64,000 nt of DNA from Clostridia bacterium (GCA_017507805.1 JAFWAC010000029.1:82514-146513), one strand, 5' to 3'. Shown: positions 47,270 through 56,798, counted from the stretch's first letter. Made by a program: numbers and translations. The notes: generated by a model from the sequence alone, not told the origin.

Positions 47270-48718
47270 ATGAATATCAAGGAAAAAGCAGTTAAAACAG
47301 AATACCCCATAAAGGTACTGCAGTTTGGAGAGGGTAATTTTCTCCGTGCTTTTGTGGATTATATGATAGATATAGCGAACGAAAAGGGTGCGTTTGACGG
47401 CAACATTGCAATCGTAACGCCGAGACCTTTCGGAAAGCTTGATGCGTTCCGTGAACAGGATAACCTTTATACAGTATTACTTCGCGGTAAAGAAAACGGC
47501 AAGGTGGTAAACGATAGCCGTATTATTACCTCTGTTTCAAGGGTGCTTGATTGCGGTGCGGATTATGATGAATATATGTCGCTTGCTCACCTTGATACCT
47601 TGCGGTTTGTTGTGTCGAATACCACAGAGGCAGGTATTGTTTTAGATGAAAACGATACTTTTGAGGGACTTCCCAAGACATATCCCGGCAAGCTCACAAA
47701 ATTCCTTTATGAGAGATTTAATGCCTTTTCCGGGGCAGAGGATAAGGGCTTAATTATACTTCCCGTTGAGCTTATTGAGGAAAACGGAAGGAAGCTCAAG
47801 GAATGTGTTTTAGCTCTTGCCGATATCTGGAATTTACCACAAGAGTTTAAAGGTTGGCTTAATAACAGTAATATATTTTGCTCAACACTTGTAGACAGAA
47901 TAGTCACAGGTTATCCGCGAGGTTATGCAGATGAGGTATGCGCCGAGCTTGGATATGAGGATAAATTGGTTGATATAGGTGAGCCCTTCGCACTTTGGGT
48001 AATTGAAAGTGACAAACCCATAAATAGCGAATTACCTCTTGACAAAATCGGACTTTCGGTTGTCTACACAGATAATCACAAACCGTATAAGGAAAGAAAG
48101 GTAAGGGTGTTAAACGGCGCACACACCGCATCTGTTCTTGCAGGCTATCTTTATGGTATTGATATTGTAAGGGATTGTATGAATGATGAGGCGATGGGCG
48201 AGTTTGTCCGCAGAGTGGTAAATGATGAAATCGTACCACAGGTAAATCTGCCTTTAGATGAAGTAAAGGAATTTGCAAACTCGGTGTTTGAGCGTTTTGA
48301 AAACCCATACATCGACCATTCGTTGCTTTCAATCTCCCTTAATTCTGTTTCAAAGTGGAAGGCAAGGGTTTTGCCGTCATTTAAGGATTATTATAAAAAT
48401 AACGGCGGATTGCCAAAGCTCATAACCTTTTCTTTTGCCGCATTGCTTGCATTTTATTCCTCGAATGATTTGCGTGATGACGGTCTTTACGCAAAAAGAG
48501 CAGGCGGAGATGAATATATTATCCGCGATGACAGGGCAGTATTGGAATTTTTTGCCGAAAACACAGATAAAAAAGATTTTGTAGAAGCAGTATGCAAAAA
48601 CACCGCCTTCTGGGGCGAGGATATGACACAGTATAACGGCTTTGCCGATGCCGTTTTATATTGGTATGAAAAGATAACGGTTGATACAAAAGAGGCTATA
48701 AAAGAGGTTTTGGCTTAA
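47270..48718 (+). CDS. uxaB: tagaturonate reductase
   Basis: A 482-residue NAD-dependent dehydrogenase of the mannitol/altronate dehydrogenase superfamily, close to the usual UxaB length. The start VLQFGEGNFLRAFVDYMID, the SNTTEAGI block and the RVLNGAHTASV block are characteristic. It converts tagaturonate and altronate in galacturonate catabolism. Followed by uxaA with a one-base overlap (TAATG), so the two are co-translated. UxaC, KdgK and KdgA are not in the window. Role in using galacturonate released from pectin-like glycan is a family-based inference. Confidence 0.9.
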   Translation: MNIKEKAVKTEYPIKVLQFGEGNFLRAFVDYMIDIANEKGAFDGNIAIVTPRPFGKLDAFREQDNLYTVLLRGKENGKVVNDSRIITSVSRVLDCGADYDEYMSLAHLDTLRFVVSNTTEAGIVLDENDTFEGLPKTYPGKLTKFLYERFNAFSGAEDKGLIILPVELIEENGRKLKECVLALADIWNLPQEFKGWLNNSNIFCSTLVDRIVTGYPRGYADEVCAELGYEDKLVDIGEPFALWVIESDKPINSELPLDKIGLSVVYTDNHKPYKERKVRVLNGAHTASVLAGYLYGIDIVRDCMNDEAMGEFVRRVVNDEIVPQVNLPLDEVKEFANSVFERFENPYIDHSLLSISLNSVSKWKARVLPSFKDYYKNNGGLPKLITFSFAALLAFYSSNDLRDDGLYAKRAGGDEYIIRDDRAVLEFFAENTDKKDFVEAVCKNTAFWGEDMTQYNGFADAVLYWYEKITVDTKEAIKEVLA

Positions 48719-50199
48719 TGAAATGCATTAAAATACATAAATCGGATAGCGTTGCTGTTGCGGTTGAAAGCCTTAAAAAGGACGAAACGGTTTTAGTAAA
48801 CAGTGAAAGGATAACACTTCAAAACGATATACCTGCCGGTCATAAATTCGCGCTAAAGGATATACCGAAAAATGAAAATATAATTAAATATGCTTATCCC
48901 ATAGGTCATGCAAAATGTGATATTAAAAAGGGTGAGCATATTCATACCCATAACACCAAATCCAATCTTGCAGGTGTGTTGGAGTATGAATATACCCCCG
49001 ATTTTAAAGAGGTTGAAAAGCAAGCCCCGCGGACATTTATGGGCTACAAGCGCCCTGATGGCAAGGTTGGAATACGCAACGAAATATGGATAATTCCCAC
49101 TGTCGGCTGTGTTAATTCCATAGTCAGAGAAATAGAAGCGCAATCGCAAAAATTCAAAACTCAAAATATTGACGGCATCTATTCATATAATCACCCTTAC
49201 GGCTGTTCGCAATTAGGTGACGATATGAATATGACCTTAAAGTATCTTTCAGGACTTATAAGGCATCCGAATGCCGCCGCAGTTTTAGTTGTGGGTCTGG
49301 GTTGCGAAAACGGCAATATCGCGGAGCTTAAAAAGCTTTTGGGTGAGTATGATGAAGCAAGGGTTAAATTCATTGTATCACAAGATTTCGAGAACGAAAT
49401 TGCCGAGGGTGTAAAGATAATTGAAGAATTATCAAAAATTGCCGATACATACAAAAGGGAAGAATGTAAGGCGAGCGAATTGGTAATCGGTCTTAAATGC
49501 GGCGGTTCTGACGGTTTTTCGGGTATCACCGCAAATCCGTTATTGGGTTCATTGTCTGATAAGATTATCGGTATGGGCGGCAGCGCTGTTTTGACCGAGG
49601 TTCCCGAAATGTTCGGTGCGGAAACCATTTTGATGAACAGATGCCGCACTGAAGGTGAGTTTAATAAAACGGTTGACCTTATAAACAATTTCAAAAAATA
49701 CTTTATGCGCTACGGCGAAAAGGTTGACGAAAACCCCTCCCCGGGTAATAAAGAGGGCGGAATAACAACACTTGAGGATAAGGCGTTGGGTTGCACTCAA
49801 AAGTGCGGTACCGCACCGGTGGAGGATGTGCTGTCCTACGGTGAGTGCGTAAAGAAAAAAGGCTTGTCTCTGCTTCAAGCCCCGGGTAACGACCTTGTTG
49901 CCGCAAACGCTTTGGCGGCTTCGGGCGCACAGCTAATATTATTCACAACAGGCAGAGGTACACCCTTCGGTTGTCCTGTACCAACAGCTAAAATATCAAG
50001 CAACTCTGCTCTTGCGCAAAAGAAAAGGTTTTGGATAGACTTTAATGCAGGTCAGCTTCTTGAAAATAAAACAATGTCAGAGCTTACCGATGAGTTTTTT
50101 GATTTTGTTTTGAAGCTCGCTTCCGGAGAAATAACCGCCAAGGCTGAAAAACTTGATAAGCATGAGCTTGCTATATTTAAAGACGGAGTGACACTCTGA
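48718..50199 (+). CDS. uxaA: altronate dehydratase
   Basis: A 493-residue iron-dependent altronate dehydratase. The N-terminal SAF-like region (about 1-95) and the main region with GYKRPDGKVGIRNE, YNHPYGCSQLGDD, LKCGGSDGFSGITANP and GRGTPFGCPVPT blocks match UxaA. It dehydrates D-altronate to 2-keto-3-deoxygluconate in the cytosol. It is coupled to uxaB by overlap and ends at a strong terminator. Confidence 0.92.
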   Translation: MKCIKIHKSDSVAVAVESLKKDETVLVNSERITLQNDIPAGHKFALKDIPKNENIIKYAYPIGHAKCDIKKGEHIHTHNTKSNLAGVLEYEYTPDFKEVEKQAPRTFMGYKRPDGKVGIRNEIWIIPTVGCVNSIVREIEAQSQKFKTQNIDGIYSYNHPYGCSQLGDDMNMTLKYLSGLIRHPNAAAVLVVGLGCENGNIAELKKLLGEYDEARVKFIVSQDFENEIAEGVKIIEELSKIADTYKREECKASELVIGLKCGGSDGFSGITANPLLGSLSDKIIGMGGSAVLTEVPEMFGAETILMNRCRTEGEFNKTVDLINNFKKYFMRYGEKVDENPSPGNKEGGITTLEDKALGCTQKCGTAPVEDVLSYGECVKKKGLSLLQAPGNDLVAANALAASGAQLILFTTGRGTPFGCPVPTAKISSNSALAQKKRFWIDFNAGQLLENKTMSELTDEFFDFVLKLASGEITAKAEKLDKHELAIFKDGVTL

Positions 50200-50209
50200 G
50201 AATAACCAA

Positions 50210-50243
50210 CCGCCCAAATCCTTTTGGATTTGGGCGGTATTTT
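50210..50243 (+). terminator. terminator after uxaA, near copy of the one at 46665
   Basis: A 12-bp perfect stem (50210-50221 with 50226-50237) with a TTTT loop and TATTTTAG tail. Arms and upstream ACACTC-TGAGAATAA text are shared with 46645-46703. It also lies at the convergent end of the leftward epimerase gene. Confidence 0.9.
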
Positions 50244-50273
50244 AGTGCTGTTTTTTAATCTTTAACGGTTTTT

Positions 50274-51119
50274 TTAAAAGTGAATTATATGCTTGCGTTC
50301 AAAATGCTTTTGGGGAGCGAGTGCGGTCATACCCTCCTTGGCACTCAGCTCGTAACCGTCATCTGTGTGGGAGGGAATGGTTGTCCAAGGCTCAATACAA
50401 ATATATCCGGCTCCCGGCTTTGTCCACAAAAGCAGGTAGTCAAAGCCGTCAAAATCCACCGATACACTTTTTCCGTTGCGGCGGTTTCTCAGTGTGACAT
50501 AGCGTGAGCGCAGGTCGGTGAAAACCAAGGCATCAATGTCAAAATATTTGTTATAAAGCGGTAAAACCTTGGAATCCTTTAAAACGGTTTCGGTTTCGCG
50601 GGAAATCAGGGTGCCCACAACCTTGGCGGCATTAAGGGTTTCATTTCTTTCAAAAATTATGTCGTAATCCTCAATACCCTCGGGGCAGGCATAAGCCTCG
50701 TGAGAGCCGACTGAGGTATACATAACGCTGTCAGAGCAGTTTTTAATATCGTATTCCACCTTTACGGCAGTGCCCGTAAGGGTGTATTTTATTCTGAACT
50801 CAAATTTCCAGGGGTATGATTTAAGGGTTTCGGCAGTTTCTGTAAGCAGAAATACGGCAGAGGCGTTGCTGCATTGCTCCACCTTGAAATCCATATTCTT
50901 TGCAAAGCCGTGTTTAGCGAGTAAAAATTCCTCGCCGTCAAGTGTGAATTTATCGTCCTTCAATCCGCCGCAGATTGGGAAAAGCACAGGCGCCACTCCT
51001 GCCCAGAAGGTCGGGTCGCCACTCCAAAAGCGTTGCTCACCGTCAACGGTAAGGCTTCTTATTTCTGCACCTCTTTCGGATATTTCCGCTTTAATATGTC
51101 CGTTATCCAATATTATCAT
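50274..51119 (-). CDS. aldose 1-epimerase / mutarotase family protein
   Basis: A 281-residue GalM-like beta-supersandwich protein of the LacX type. Landmarks are RSLTVDGEQRFWSGDPTFWAG, LFPICGGLKDDKF, AKHGFAKNMDF (catalytic His region), VGSHEAYACP and ICIEPWTTIPSH. It would interconvert anomers of a free sugar released by the glycosidases. It is transcribed against uxaA and separated by the shared terminator. The substrate sugar is unspecified. Confidence 0.85.
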   Translation of the reverse strand: MIILDNGHIKAEISERGAEIRSLTVDGEQRFWSGDPTFWAGVAPVLFPICGGLKDDKFTLDGEEFLLAKHGFAKNMDFKVEQCSNASAVFLLTETAETLKSYPWKFEFRIKYTLTGTAVKVEYDIKNCSDSVMYTSVGSHEAYACPEGIEDYDIIFERNETLNAAKVVGTLISRETETVLKDSKVLPLYNKYFDIDALVFTDLRSRYVTLRNRRNGKSVSVDFDGFDYLLLWTKPGAGYICIEPWTTIPSHTDDGYELSAKEGMTALAPQKHFERKHIIHF

Positions 51120-51233
51120 TATATCGCGCTCCTAAAACTGTTTTTTTACATTATATAACAGTAACACCGCAATTTCAAGCTGAAAAAACACAAGAAATGG
51201 GAAAAGCATATAATGTTAGGAGAGGTGATATAA

Positions 51234-51746
51234 ATGGATAAAAATTTGATAGAGCAGTATAAGACGCAGATGCTTGATATGTACCGCACAGCCAAGAAAG
51301 CACCTGCCGAGGAGAAAATTACTGTCAGTGCGCCGCCTGTGCAAAACAGCCTTCCCGCAAATCAGGTCGGCAGACTTATTGCAGTTGTGAGCACATTGAG
51401 AAGTCTTTACCCATTAGAGGGGGCAAGGGTGACGGTTTTTAAGGGTGAACCGCAGAATATGCAGGTAATAGGCACCCTTGTCACCGACCAAAGCGGCAGA
51501 ACAGGAAGCTTTGTTCTTGAGACTCCGGCAAAGGAAATATCGCTTGATTCTGCAGAAACCGAAATACCCTACGCCATTTATAATATGCTGGTACAGGCAG
51601 AGGGCTTCAGGGATAATATCCATCTTAATATTCCGGTTTTCAGCGGTGTTACATCCATTCAAAGGTCAAATATGATGCTTTTAGAGACCGCCGGCGAGGA
51701 TAAGGGGGCGCAAATTTTTGATGAGGCTCAGCAATATAATTTATAA
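51234..51746 (+). CDS. carboxypeptidase-regulatory-like domain protein
   Basis: A 170-residue protein. Residues about 48-135 form a transthyretin-like carboxypeptidase-regulatory fold (LIAVVSTLRSLYPLEGARVTV, TDQSGRTGSFVLETP). There is no signal peptide or membrane helix. GGAGAGGTG precedes the ATG. It is followed 12 bases later by the SpoIID-like/peptidoglycan-binding gene and the two are surely co-transcribed. Similar pairs occur in spore-forming Clostridia, so a spore-envelope or cortex role is inferred. A CATATAAT box at about 51207 might be read by a sporulation sigma factor, but a -35 partner is not convincing. Confidence 0.6.
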   Translation: MDKNLIEQYKTQMLDMYRTAKKAPAEEKITVSAPPVQNSLPANQVGRLIAVVSTLRSLYPLEGARVTVFKGEPQNMQVIGTLVTDQSGRTGSFVLETPAKEISLDSAETEIPYAIYNMLVQAEGFRDNIHLNIPVFSGVTSIQRSNMMLLETAGEDKGAQIFDEAQQYNL

Positions 51747-51758
51747 GGAGGTGATTTT

Positions 51759-53123
51759 ATGCCTGAGATTTTAGCCCCAGTAATACCGGAATATATAACG
51801 GTGCATTTAGGGCCGCCCGGCTCGCAGGCGGAAAATGTGACGGTGCCCTTTGCCGATTATATAAAAAATGTTGCCTCAAGTGAAATATATCCCACATGGC
51901 CCGAGGAGGCATTGCGTGCTAATATTTATGCGATAATATCCTTTGCGCTTAATCGGGTTTATACCGAATGGTATCCCTCGAGAGGCTATGATTTTGACAT
52001 AACAAACTCAACACAATTCGACCAGGCATTTGTAAAGGACAGAGAAATTTATGAAAACATCGGCTACATAGTAGACGACATTTTCAATGATTATGTAGTA
52101 CGGCAGGGAAGCATTCAGCCCCTTTTTACCGCATTCTGCAACGGAACAACCTCTACCTGCGCCGGACTTTCGCAGTGGGGCTCTGTCACCTTGGCAGAGC
52201 AAGGGTTCACACCATTCAGAATATTGCAGAATTATTACGGCAACGATATAGGAATTGTAGAGGATGCACCCGTGGCTTTTACCGATGAGTCATACCCCGG
52301 AGTGCCGTTGAGGGTTGGGGATGCCGGAAATAATGTGAGAATTTTGCAGGTTCAGCTTAACCGTATAAGGCAAAATTATCCCGCAATACCTGTTATCGAG
52401 CAGGCAAACGGTATATTCGGGCTTGACACCGAAGCGGCTGTGGAAAAGTTTCAGGAGGTATTTAATCTGCCTGTAACAGGAGAGGTCGATAAGTCCACAT
52501 GGTACAGCATTAAGCGGTATTACACAGGTGTCAAACGGCTTTCTGAGCTTGCGGCGGAGGGAATAACCTTAGAGGAGGCAACCCTTCCCTTTGGTATGGA
52601 GGTATCCGCCGGAATGACGGGCATACCTGTGAGAACGGTGCAGTATTACCTTAGTATTATAGCCTATTTTAATGAGAATTTAGAGCCCGTCCCTCTGACA
52701 GGCACCTTTGATTCGGGGACGGTTGCCGCCGTCCAAAGATTTCAGGAGTTTTACGGTCTGCCCGTTACCGGTGTGGTCGATACCGATACCTGGAACACGA
52801 TAAGCCGTATTTACACAGAAACGGTGGCTGCACTGCCGCCGGGGTACGAGGGACAAAATGCTAAGCTTTATCCCGGATTTTTCATCACACCCGGCATGCG
52901 CAGTCAAAATGTCACCGACCTGCAAACCTATCTTAATTTTATTGCTCAGAATATTTCGGAAATTCCGTTAATTCCCGTAACCGGATATTACGGTGAGCAA
53001 ACCGAAAACGCGGTTTCGCAGTTTCAGCGTCTTTACGGTATACCTGTCTCAGGCTCGGTAGGACCTGTGACATGGGCGCAGATTGCAAGGGAGTATGATG
53101 TTCTGCGCGAACAATTACCGTAA
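51759..53123 (+). CDS. SpoIID-like protein with three peptidoglycan-binding domains
   Basis: A 454-residue protein. Residues about 1-165 resemble a SpoIID/LytB-type domain (FADYIKNVASSEIYPTWPEEALRANIYAI, then FCNGTTSTCAGLSQWGSVTLAEQG). Three type-1 peptidoglycan-binding domains follow (about 185-265, 290-360 and 375-445), each with the GxxVxxLQ...GxFGxxTxxAVxxFQ...PVTGxVDxxTW pattern. No signal peptide is visible. SpoIID is a lytic transglycosylase acting during engulfment, and this arrangement is often annotated as a spore cortex-lytic protein. AAGGAGGTG gives a strong start. Whether the N-terminal region is catalytic is uncertain. Confidence 0.75.
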   Translation: MPEILAPVIPEYITVHLGPPGSQAENVTVPFADYIKNVASSEIYPTWPEEALRANIYAIISFALNRVYTEWYPSRGYDFDITNSTQFDQAFVKDREIYENIGYIVDDIFNDYVVRQGSIQPLFTAFCNGTTSTCAGLSQWGSVTLAEQGFTPFRILQNYYGNDIGIVEDAPVAFTDESYPGVPLRVGDAGNNVRILQVQLNRIRQNYPAIPVIEQANGIFGLDTEAAVEKFQEVFNLPVTGEVDKSTWYSIKRYYTGVKRLSELAAEGITLEEATLPFGMEVSAGMTGIPVRTVQYYLSIIAYFNENLEPVPLTGTFDSGTVAAVQRFQEFYGLPVTGVVDTDTWNTISRIYTETVAALPPGYEGQNAKLYPGFFITPGMRSQNVTDLQTYLNFIAQNISEIPLIPVTGYYGEQTENAVSQFQRLYGIPVSGSVGPVTWAQIAREYDVLREQLP

Positions 53124-53419
53124 ATTAATTGTTCTGTGACCGAAAAAGCAAACAGTATTTTAATAGGCATAATCCATCTCTCACTTTATAGAAGAAATGA
53201 GCGATATAAGCGGCAGTGAAAAACGAATTATAGTTTAGCGCACTAATTAAATTAATATTTCGTAGGGGACGATGCCCACATCGTCCCGTTTGTTTTTAGC
53301 AAATTTTGGCGGGACGATGTGGGCATCGTCCCCTACAAATAACCCAGATAAACATACCATCGGGGTATTAGGTTGCTCTACCCTAACGAAAGGGCAAATT
53401 GACCGTGGGGGGCACCCCG
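53124..53419. other. intergenic region between convergent spore genes
   Basis: No gene. It contains the long perfect inverted repeat at 53263-53337 and short GC stems at about 53383-53394 and 53407-53420 that could end the leftward germination operon. No classical T-run terminator is visible. Confidence 0.5.
53263..53337. repeat. perfect 27-bp inverted repeat with 21-base loop
   Basis: Positions 53263-53289 and 53311-53337 are exact reverse complements, ending GTAGGGGAC outward, with an ACAAAT flank. Each arm also contains its own small GACGAT/ATCGTC stem. The GTAGGGGAC tips match the tips of the element at 766-898, so both belong to one family of palindromic intergenic repeats. Confidence 0.75.
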
Positions 53420-54313
53420 CTATAATTTTTTTGATGTGAAACCCTTTATAAGCCTACCCATTTCAATTATTACATAACCGCACACCGTTGTTCTTGTAAG
53501 GGCGCAGGCGAAATATAAAAGATAGGAGATGCCGTCCATTCGGGTGAAAAGACTGCCGAGTGTCACTGTGCTTACTGCCGCCGAATAGGGAAAGTCAAGT
53601 CTGCCTGCGGTGTAGGGACCGAAAAGTAATACCGAGCCTAAAACACAAAGCCCAAGCAATGTGTAGCCAACTGTAATCCCAAGGGCGGTAGCCTTTAAAC
53701 GACTTTTTTTAAAAGTAACCGCGTTGTAGGCGCTCAGTAATAAACAGGGGAGCAGCGGATTTTGAATGTAAGGTTTTGATTGGTGATAAAGCTGTTTTAA
53801 AGTAGGCAGGGAAAAAATAAAGATGTTTTGCAGGTTATAGTCTCTCACCGAGGATAAGAGGAAAAAAATAATTACCCCTGCAATACCCCAAAAGCATAAA
53901 AGGGAGAATTTCAGCGAAGCTTCCTTTGAACGGGTGATAAAAAAGAGTGCAAGTAAAAGGAAAAGAAGGGTTATTAAAAAGGGTGATACCCGAGGTAAAA
54001 TGACCTTTCCCACAAAGGAAATAAAGTCTGAAAAGGTGTCGGCGGCGCACCAAAGGGCAAAAATCGCAACTAACACTGCAACGCAAGTTGCAACAGTTTT
54101 TTTAAAAGAAGAAGCTTTCTCGGTTGAAAAAAGTCTGCAAATCAAAAGGGTTAATACAAGATTGACAGAAAGGGAAAGCACTACAGTCACTAAAAATCCC
54201 AAAAAGGTAAACTCATCGGCAGATTTTTGAGGCAGGTCTATAACGGCGTTGCCCATGATAAAAAGTGAGTAAAGAGCAATTTGATGTGTGAAATATACAG
54301 TTTTTTCTTTCAT
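53420..54313 (-). CDS. spore germination permease, GerAB-like
   Basis: A 297-residue polytopic membrane protein with eight or more hydrophobic segments, of the GerAB/amino-acid-permease type that forms the ligand-binding subunit of germinant receptors. It is shorter than the usual 360 or so residues, suggesting loss of terminal helices or a compact variant. Last gene of a three-gene operon and overlaps the GerAC-like gene by four bases. The order A-C-B differs from the classical A-B-C order. Confidence 0.7.
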   Translation of the reverse strand: MKEKTVYFTHQIALYSLFIMGNAVIDLPQKSADEFTFLGFLVTVVLSLSVNLVLTLLICRLFSTEKASSFKKTVATCVAVLVAIFALWCAADTFSDFISFVGKVILPRVSPFLITLLFLLLALFFITRSKEASLKFSLLCFWGIAGVIIFFLLSSVRDYNLQNIFIFSLPTLKQLYHQSKPYIQNPLLPCLLLSAYNAVTFKKSRLKATALGITVGYTLLGLCVLGSVLLFGPYTAGRLDFPYSAAVSTVTLGSLFTRMDGISYLLYFACALTRTTVCGYVIIEMGRLIKGFTSKKL

Positions 54314-55311
54314 AACGCATCCACCGTGAATTTACAATTTTTATAATATTCAGGGTAACTGTCCTTTATCCTTTTCCACAAAGCCTTTTCCTTGCGGTAG
54401 ATAATATTGCCGAAGCCGAATATATCCTTTCCTGTTTCAACCGAAAGCCGTAATAAATCGGCAACAGCAGTTTTTAAATCGGAGCAAAGCCTTTGGTTAT
54501 ATGGACGCGGATTTAAGGTGAGATTTATTTTAAGAACACTGTCCATATAAAACATTGTTTGGGTGTTATATGAGTTAATCCAAAAAGCTTGCCCATTCAA
54601 AAGTATTTCGCCGCTTCCCTGAGAGCTCGTTGTGACCAGATATGCCGTCATTTGCTGCGGTGTGAGGCTGAGTGCGGGAGAATTATCATAAAAAATTTCT
54701 CCTCCCGAAATTAAAAAGCCGTTGTCGGTCACCTCAAAAAAGGGGAGACAAAAGGTATTTATCGGCATATTTTTAAGTGTGTCTATTTCGTAAAGACGGC
54801 AGGAATATTGTTCACCGTCCGCTTTGTTTCGGGTGTTAAGCATATTCATAATATCATATCCTACGGCTACCGAGGAGGTGGCTTCACAGCCGAGAAGCGC
54901 TTCGGCACTTTGGGTGTAAATCAGATAAACCGAGGGAGTGATTTGGGTGTTGTCGGTTAAAAAGCTGTGTATTTCCTCAAAATGCTCCTTTTCAATGCTT
55001 TCACCTATTATGGCAACTCCGCAATGACTGAGCAATAGGGGAAGGGCAGAGCTTTTGCTTGCATTGTAAAGAGCCTCGCGCGGATTTTCCCCCATCCCCT
55101 TTATAACGGTGCACAGCTTTTGGGCATCCTTGTCCTCGGAATTTATCATCAGGACTTCAAGGCTTATGCTGTAGGTGTCACCGTATGCCTCGAAGCCTAA
55201 TGAGGAAACAATATATTCCTGTGTGTAGGGTGAGAGAGCTTCCTTGAGACTGCAACCGCAAAGGAGACAGCCGACCGAAAAAGCTGTTATCACCGAAAGA
55301 AGCTTTTTCAT
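54310..55311 (-). CDS. spore germination lipoprotein, GerAC-like
   Basis: A 333-residue lipoprotein (lipobox LLCGC). Features of GerAC-type subunits are present: a start region VSSLGFEAYGDTYSISLEVL, SSALPLLLSHCGVAIIGESIEKE, and a C-terminal region with CSDLKTAVADLLRLS and GFGNIIYRKEKALWKRIKDSYPEYYK. It is attached to the outer face of the spore inner membrane, where it supports receptor function. Overlaps both neighbours by four bases. Confidence 0.8.
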   Translation of the reverse strand: MKKLLSVITAFSVGCLLCGCSLKEALSPYTQEYIVSSLGFEAYGDTYSISLEVLMINSEDKDAQKLCTVIKGMGENPREALYNASKSSALPLLLSHCGVAIIGESIEKEHFEEIHSFLTDNTQITPSVYLIYTQSAEALLGCEATSSVAVGYDIMNMLNTRNKADGEQYSCRLYEIDTLKNMPINTFCLPFFEVTDNGFLISGGEIFYDNSPALSLTPQQMTAYLVTTSSQGSGEILLNGQAFWINSYNTQTMFYMDSVLKINLTLNPRPYNQRLCSDLKTAVADLLRLSVETGKDIFGFGNIIYRKEKALWKRIKDSYPEYYKNCKFTVDAL

Positions 55312-56798
55312 TTCTTAAATTCTCCTTTGCGAATAAGATTGCGGTTAAAGCTCGGTCTTTCGCGCATAAATTTCCAAGGCGCGCGCCAAAAGGTGTCCTT
55401 AAGTGTCTGAAAGTCCGCCCTTTTGAGCGAAACGGTATAATCCACGCCGAAGGATTTGATTGAGATTATATGCATCACTGTGAGCGCCATTCCTGCAAGA
55501 TAGCCGTAAATCCCCAAAAGGGCGCTCAGTATCAAAAGGGCAATCCGCAGATAAAAAATTGCACCTCTGAGCTTTGGTATCATAAGACCGGCTATTCCGC
55601 TGAGTGCGATTACAATAAGCATCGGGGTGCTTATAATCCGTGCCTCAACCGCCGCCTGACCAACCACCAGACCGCCCACAATGCTTAAAGCGTGTCCGAG
55701 ACTTTGCGGCATACGCACCCCTGTTTCCTTTAATATTTCAAAGACAAAAATCATGATAATACATTCTGAAAAGGGGGAAAAGGGAACACCGCCGCGTAGC
55801 TGTGCAATGGCTATTGCGAGTGAGGTGGGCAGTAATTGCTTGTGAAAGGTGGTAAGGGCAATAAATATTGCCGGAATACTTATCGAAAGGAAAAAGCAGA
55901 TATAGCGCAACATTCTGCCCGTTGTGCTGACCAAAAAATTGATGTAATAATCCTCGTCTGCCTGAAAATTTTCAGAGAAAAGGTAGGGTAGGGTTACTAC
56001 AACGGGAGTGCCGTCCACCACAAGGGCTATTCTGCCCTCCAAAAGCTTGGCGGCAACGGTGTCCGGTCTTTCGGTGGTGCCGCAGGTTTTGAAAATCGAA
56101 TAACCGCTGTCCCGTATCTGCTCGGCTATATAGTTAGAGTCTAAAATGCCGTCAATATCTATTTTTTTAATTCTTTTTTTAAGCTCTGCAACCGTTTCAG
56201 GGTTTGCAAGGGTATCCAGGTAGCAGATATATACTAAGGTAGAGGTGCGCCGTCCGATACGCAACATTTCGGTGCAAAGGTCGGGTGTCTGGAGCTTGCG
56301 CCTGAGCATTGCAAGGTTCAAAAGCGCCGCCTCGTCAAAGCCCTCGCGCGGACCCTGAAGTACCCGTTCGTCCTGCGGCTCACTTATACCTCTTGTGCGC
56401 CAGCCCTTTGCGTCAACCGTAAGAGCTTGGGAGCTTTTATCTATAAGAATGAGGGCTTCGCCGTAAAGAATGCCCTGCAATATTTTTGCAACATTGTCGG
56501 TCCGTTTGGCATCACGGGCAAAAAGCACCTGCTTCTCCACATATTCTGCAACCGTTTCACTGCAGTTTGGAGTGCCTACCAACAAAAGCGGACGGATAAC
56601 CGCTTCGTTAAGCTGATCAGAATCGGTCATGCCGTCCATATAAAGCAGGGCACAGTCGAATTTCATACTGTGCCTCACCTTTATTCTTTTTATTCTCAGA
56701 ACAGAGTCCTTTTTAAAAATTTCCTTAAAAAGGGCAATGTCCTTTTCTAAATCCCCTGAAATTTTGATGCCTTCGTAATCCGAAAGTTGTCCTGACAT
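55308..56798 (-). CDS. spore germination protein, GerAA-like
   Basis: A 496-residue GerA-family protein. A soluble N-terminal domain of about 270 residues (DLEKDIALFKEIFKKDSVLRIKRI, GEALILIDKSSQALTVDAKGWRTRGISEPQDE with the R-x-I-x-EP signature, VRGPREGF-like QGPREGFDEAALLN) is followed by five or so membrane helices (SISIPAIFIALTTFHKQLLP). First gene of the receptor operon. ATG 56798 is chosen with GGTGAT upstream. A TTG at 56843 would add 15 residues that begin inside a hairpin. The germinant is unknown. Confidence 0.85.
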   Translation of the reverse strand: MSGQLSDYEGIKISGDLEKDIALFKEIFKKDSVLRIKRIKVRHSMKFDCALLYMDGMTDSDQLNEAVIRPLLLVGTPNCSETVAEYVEKQVLFARDAKRTDNVAKILQGILYGEALILIDKSSQALTVDAKGWRTRGISEPQDERVLQGPREGFDEAALLNLAMLRRKLQTPDLCTEMLRIGRRTSTLVYICYLDTLANPETVAELKKRIKKIDIDGILDSNYIAEQIRDSGYSIFKTCGTTERPDTVAAKLLEGRIALVVDGTPVVVTLPYLFSENFQADEDYYINFLVSTTGRMLRYICFFLSISIPAIFIALTTFHKQLLPTSLAIAIAQLRGGVPFSPFSECIIMIFVFEILKETGVRMPQSLGHALSIVGGLVVGQAAVEARIISTPMLIVIALSGIAGLMIPKLRGAIFYLRIALLILSALLGIYGYLAGMALTVMHIISIKSFGVDYTVSLKRADFQTLKDTFWRAPWKFMRERPSFNRNLIRKGEFKK

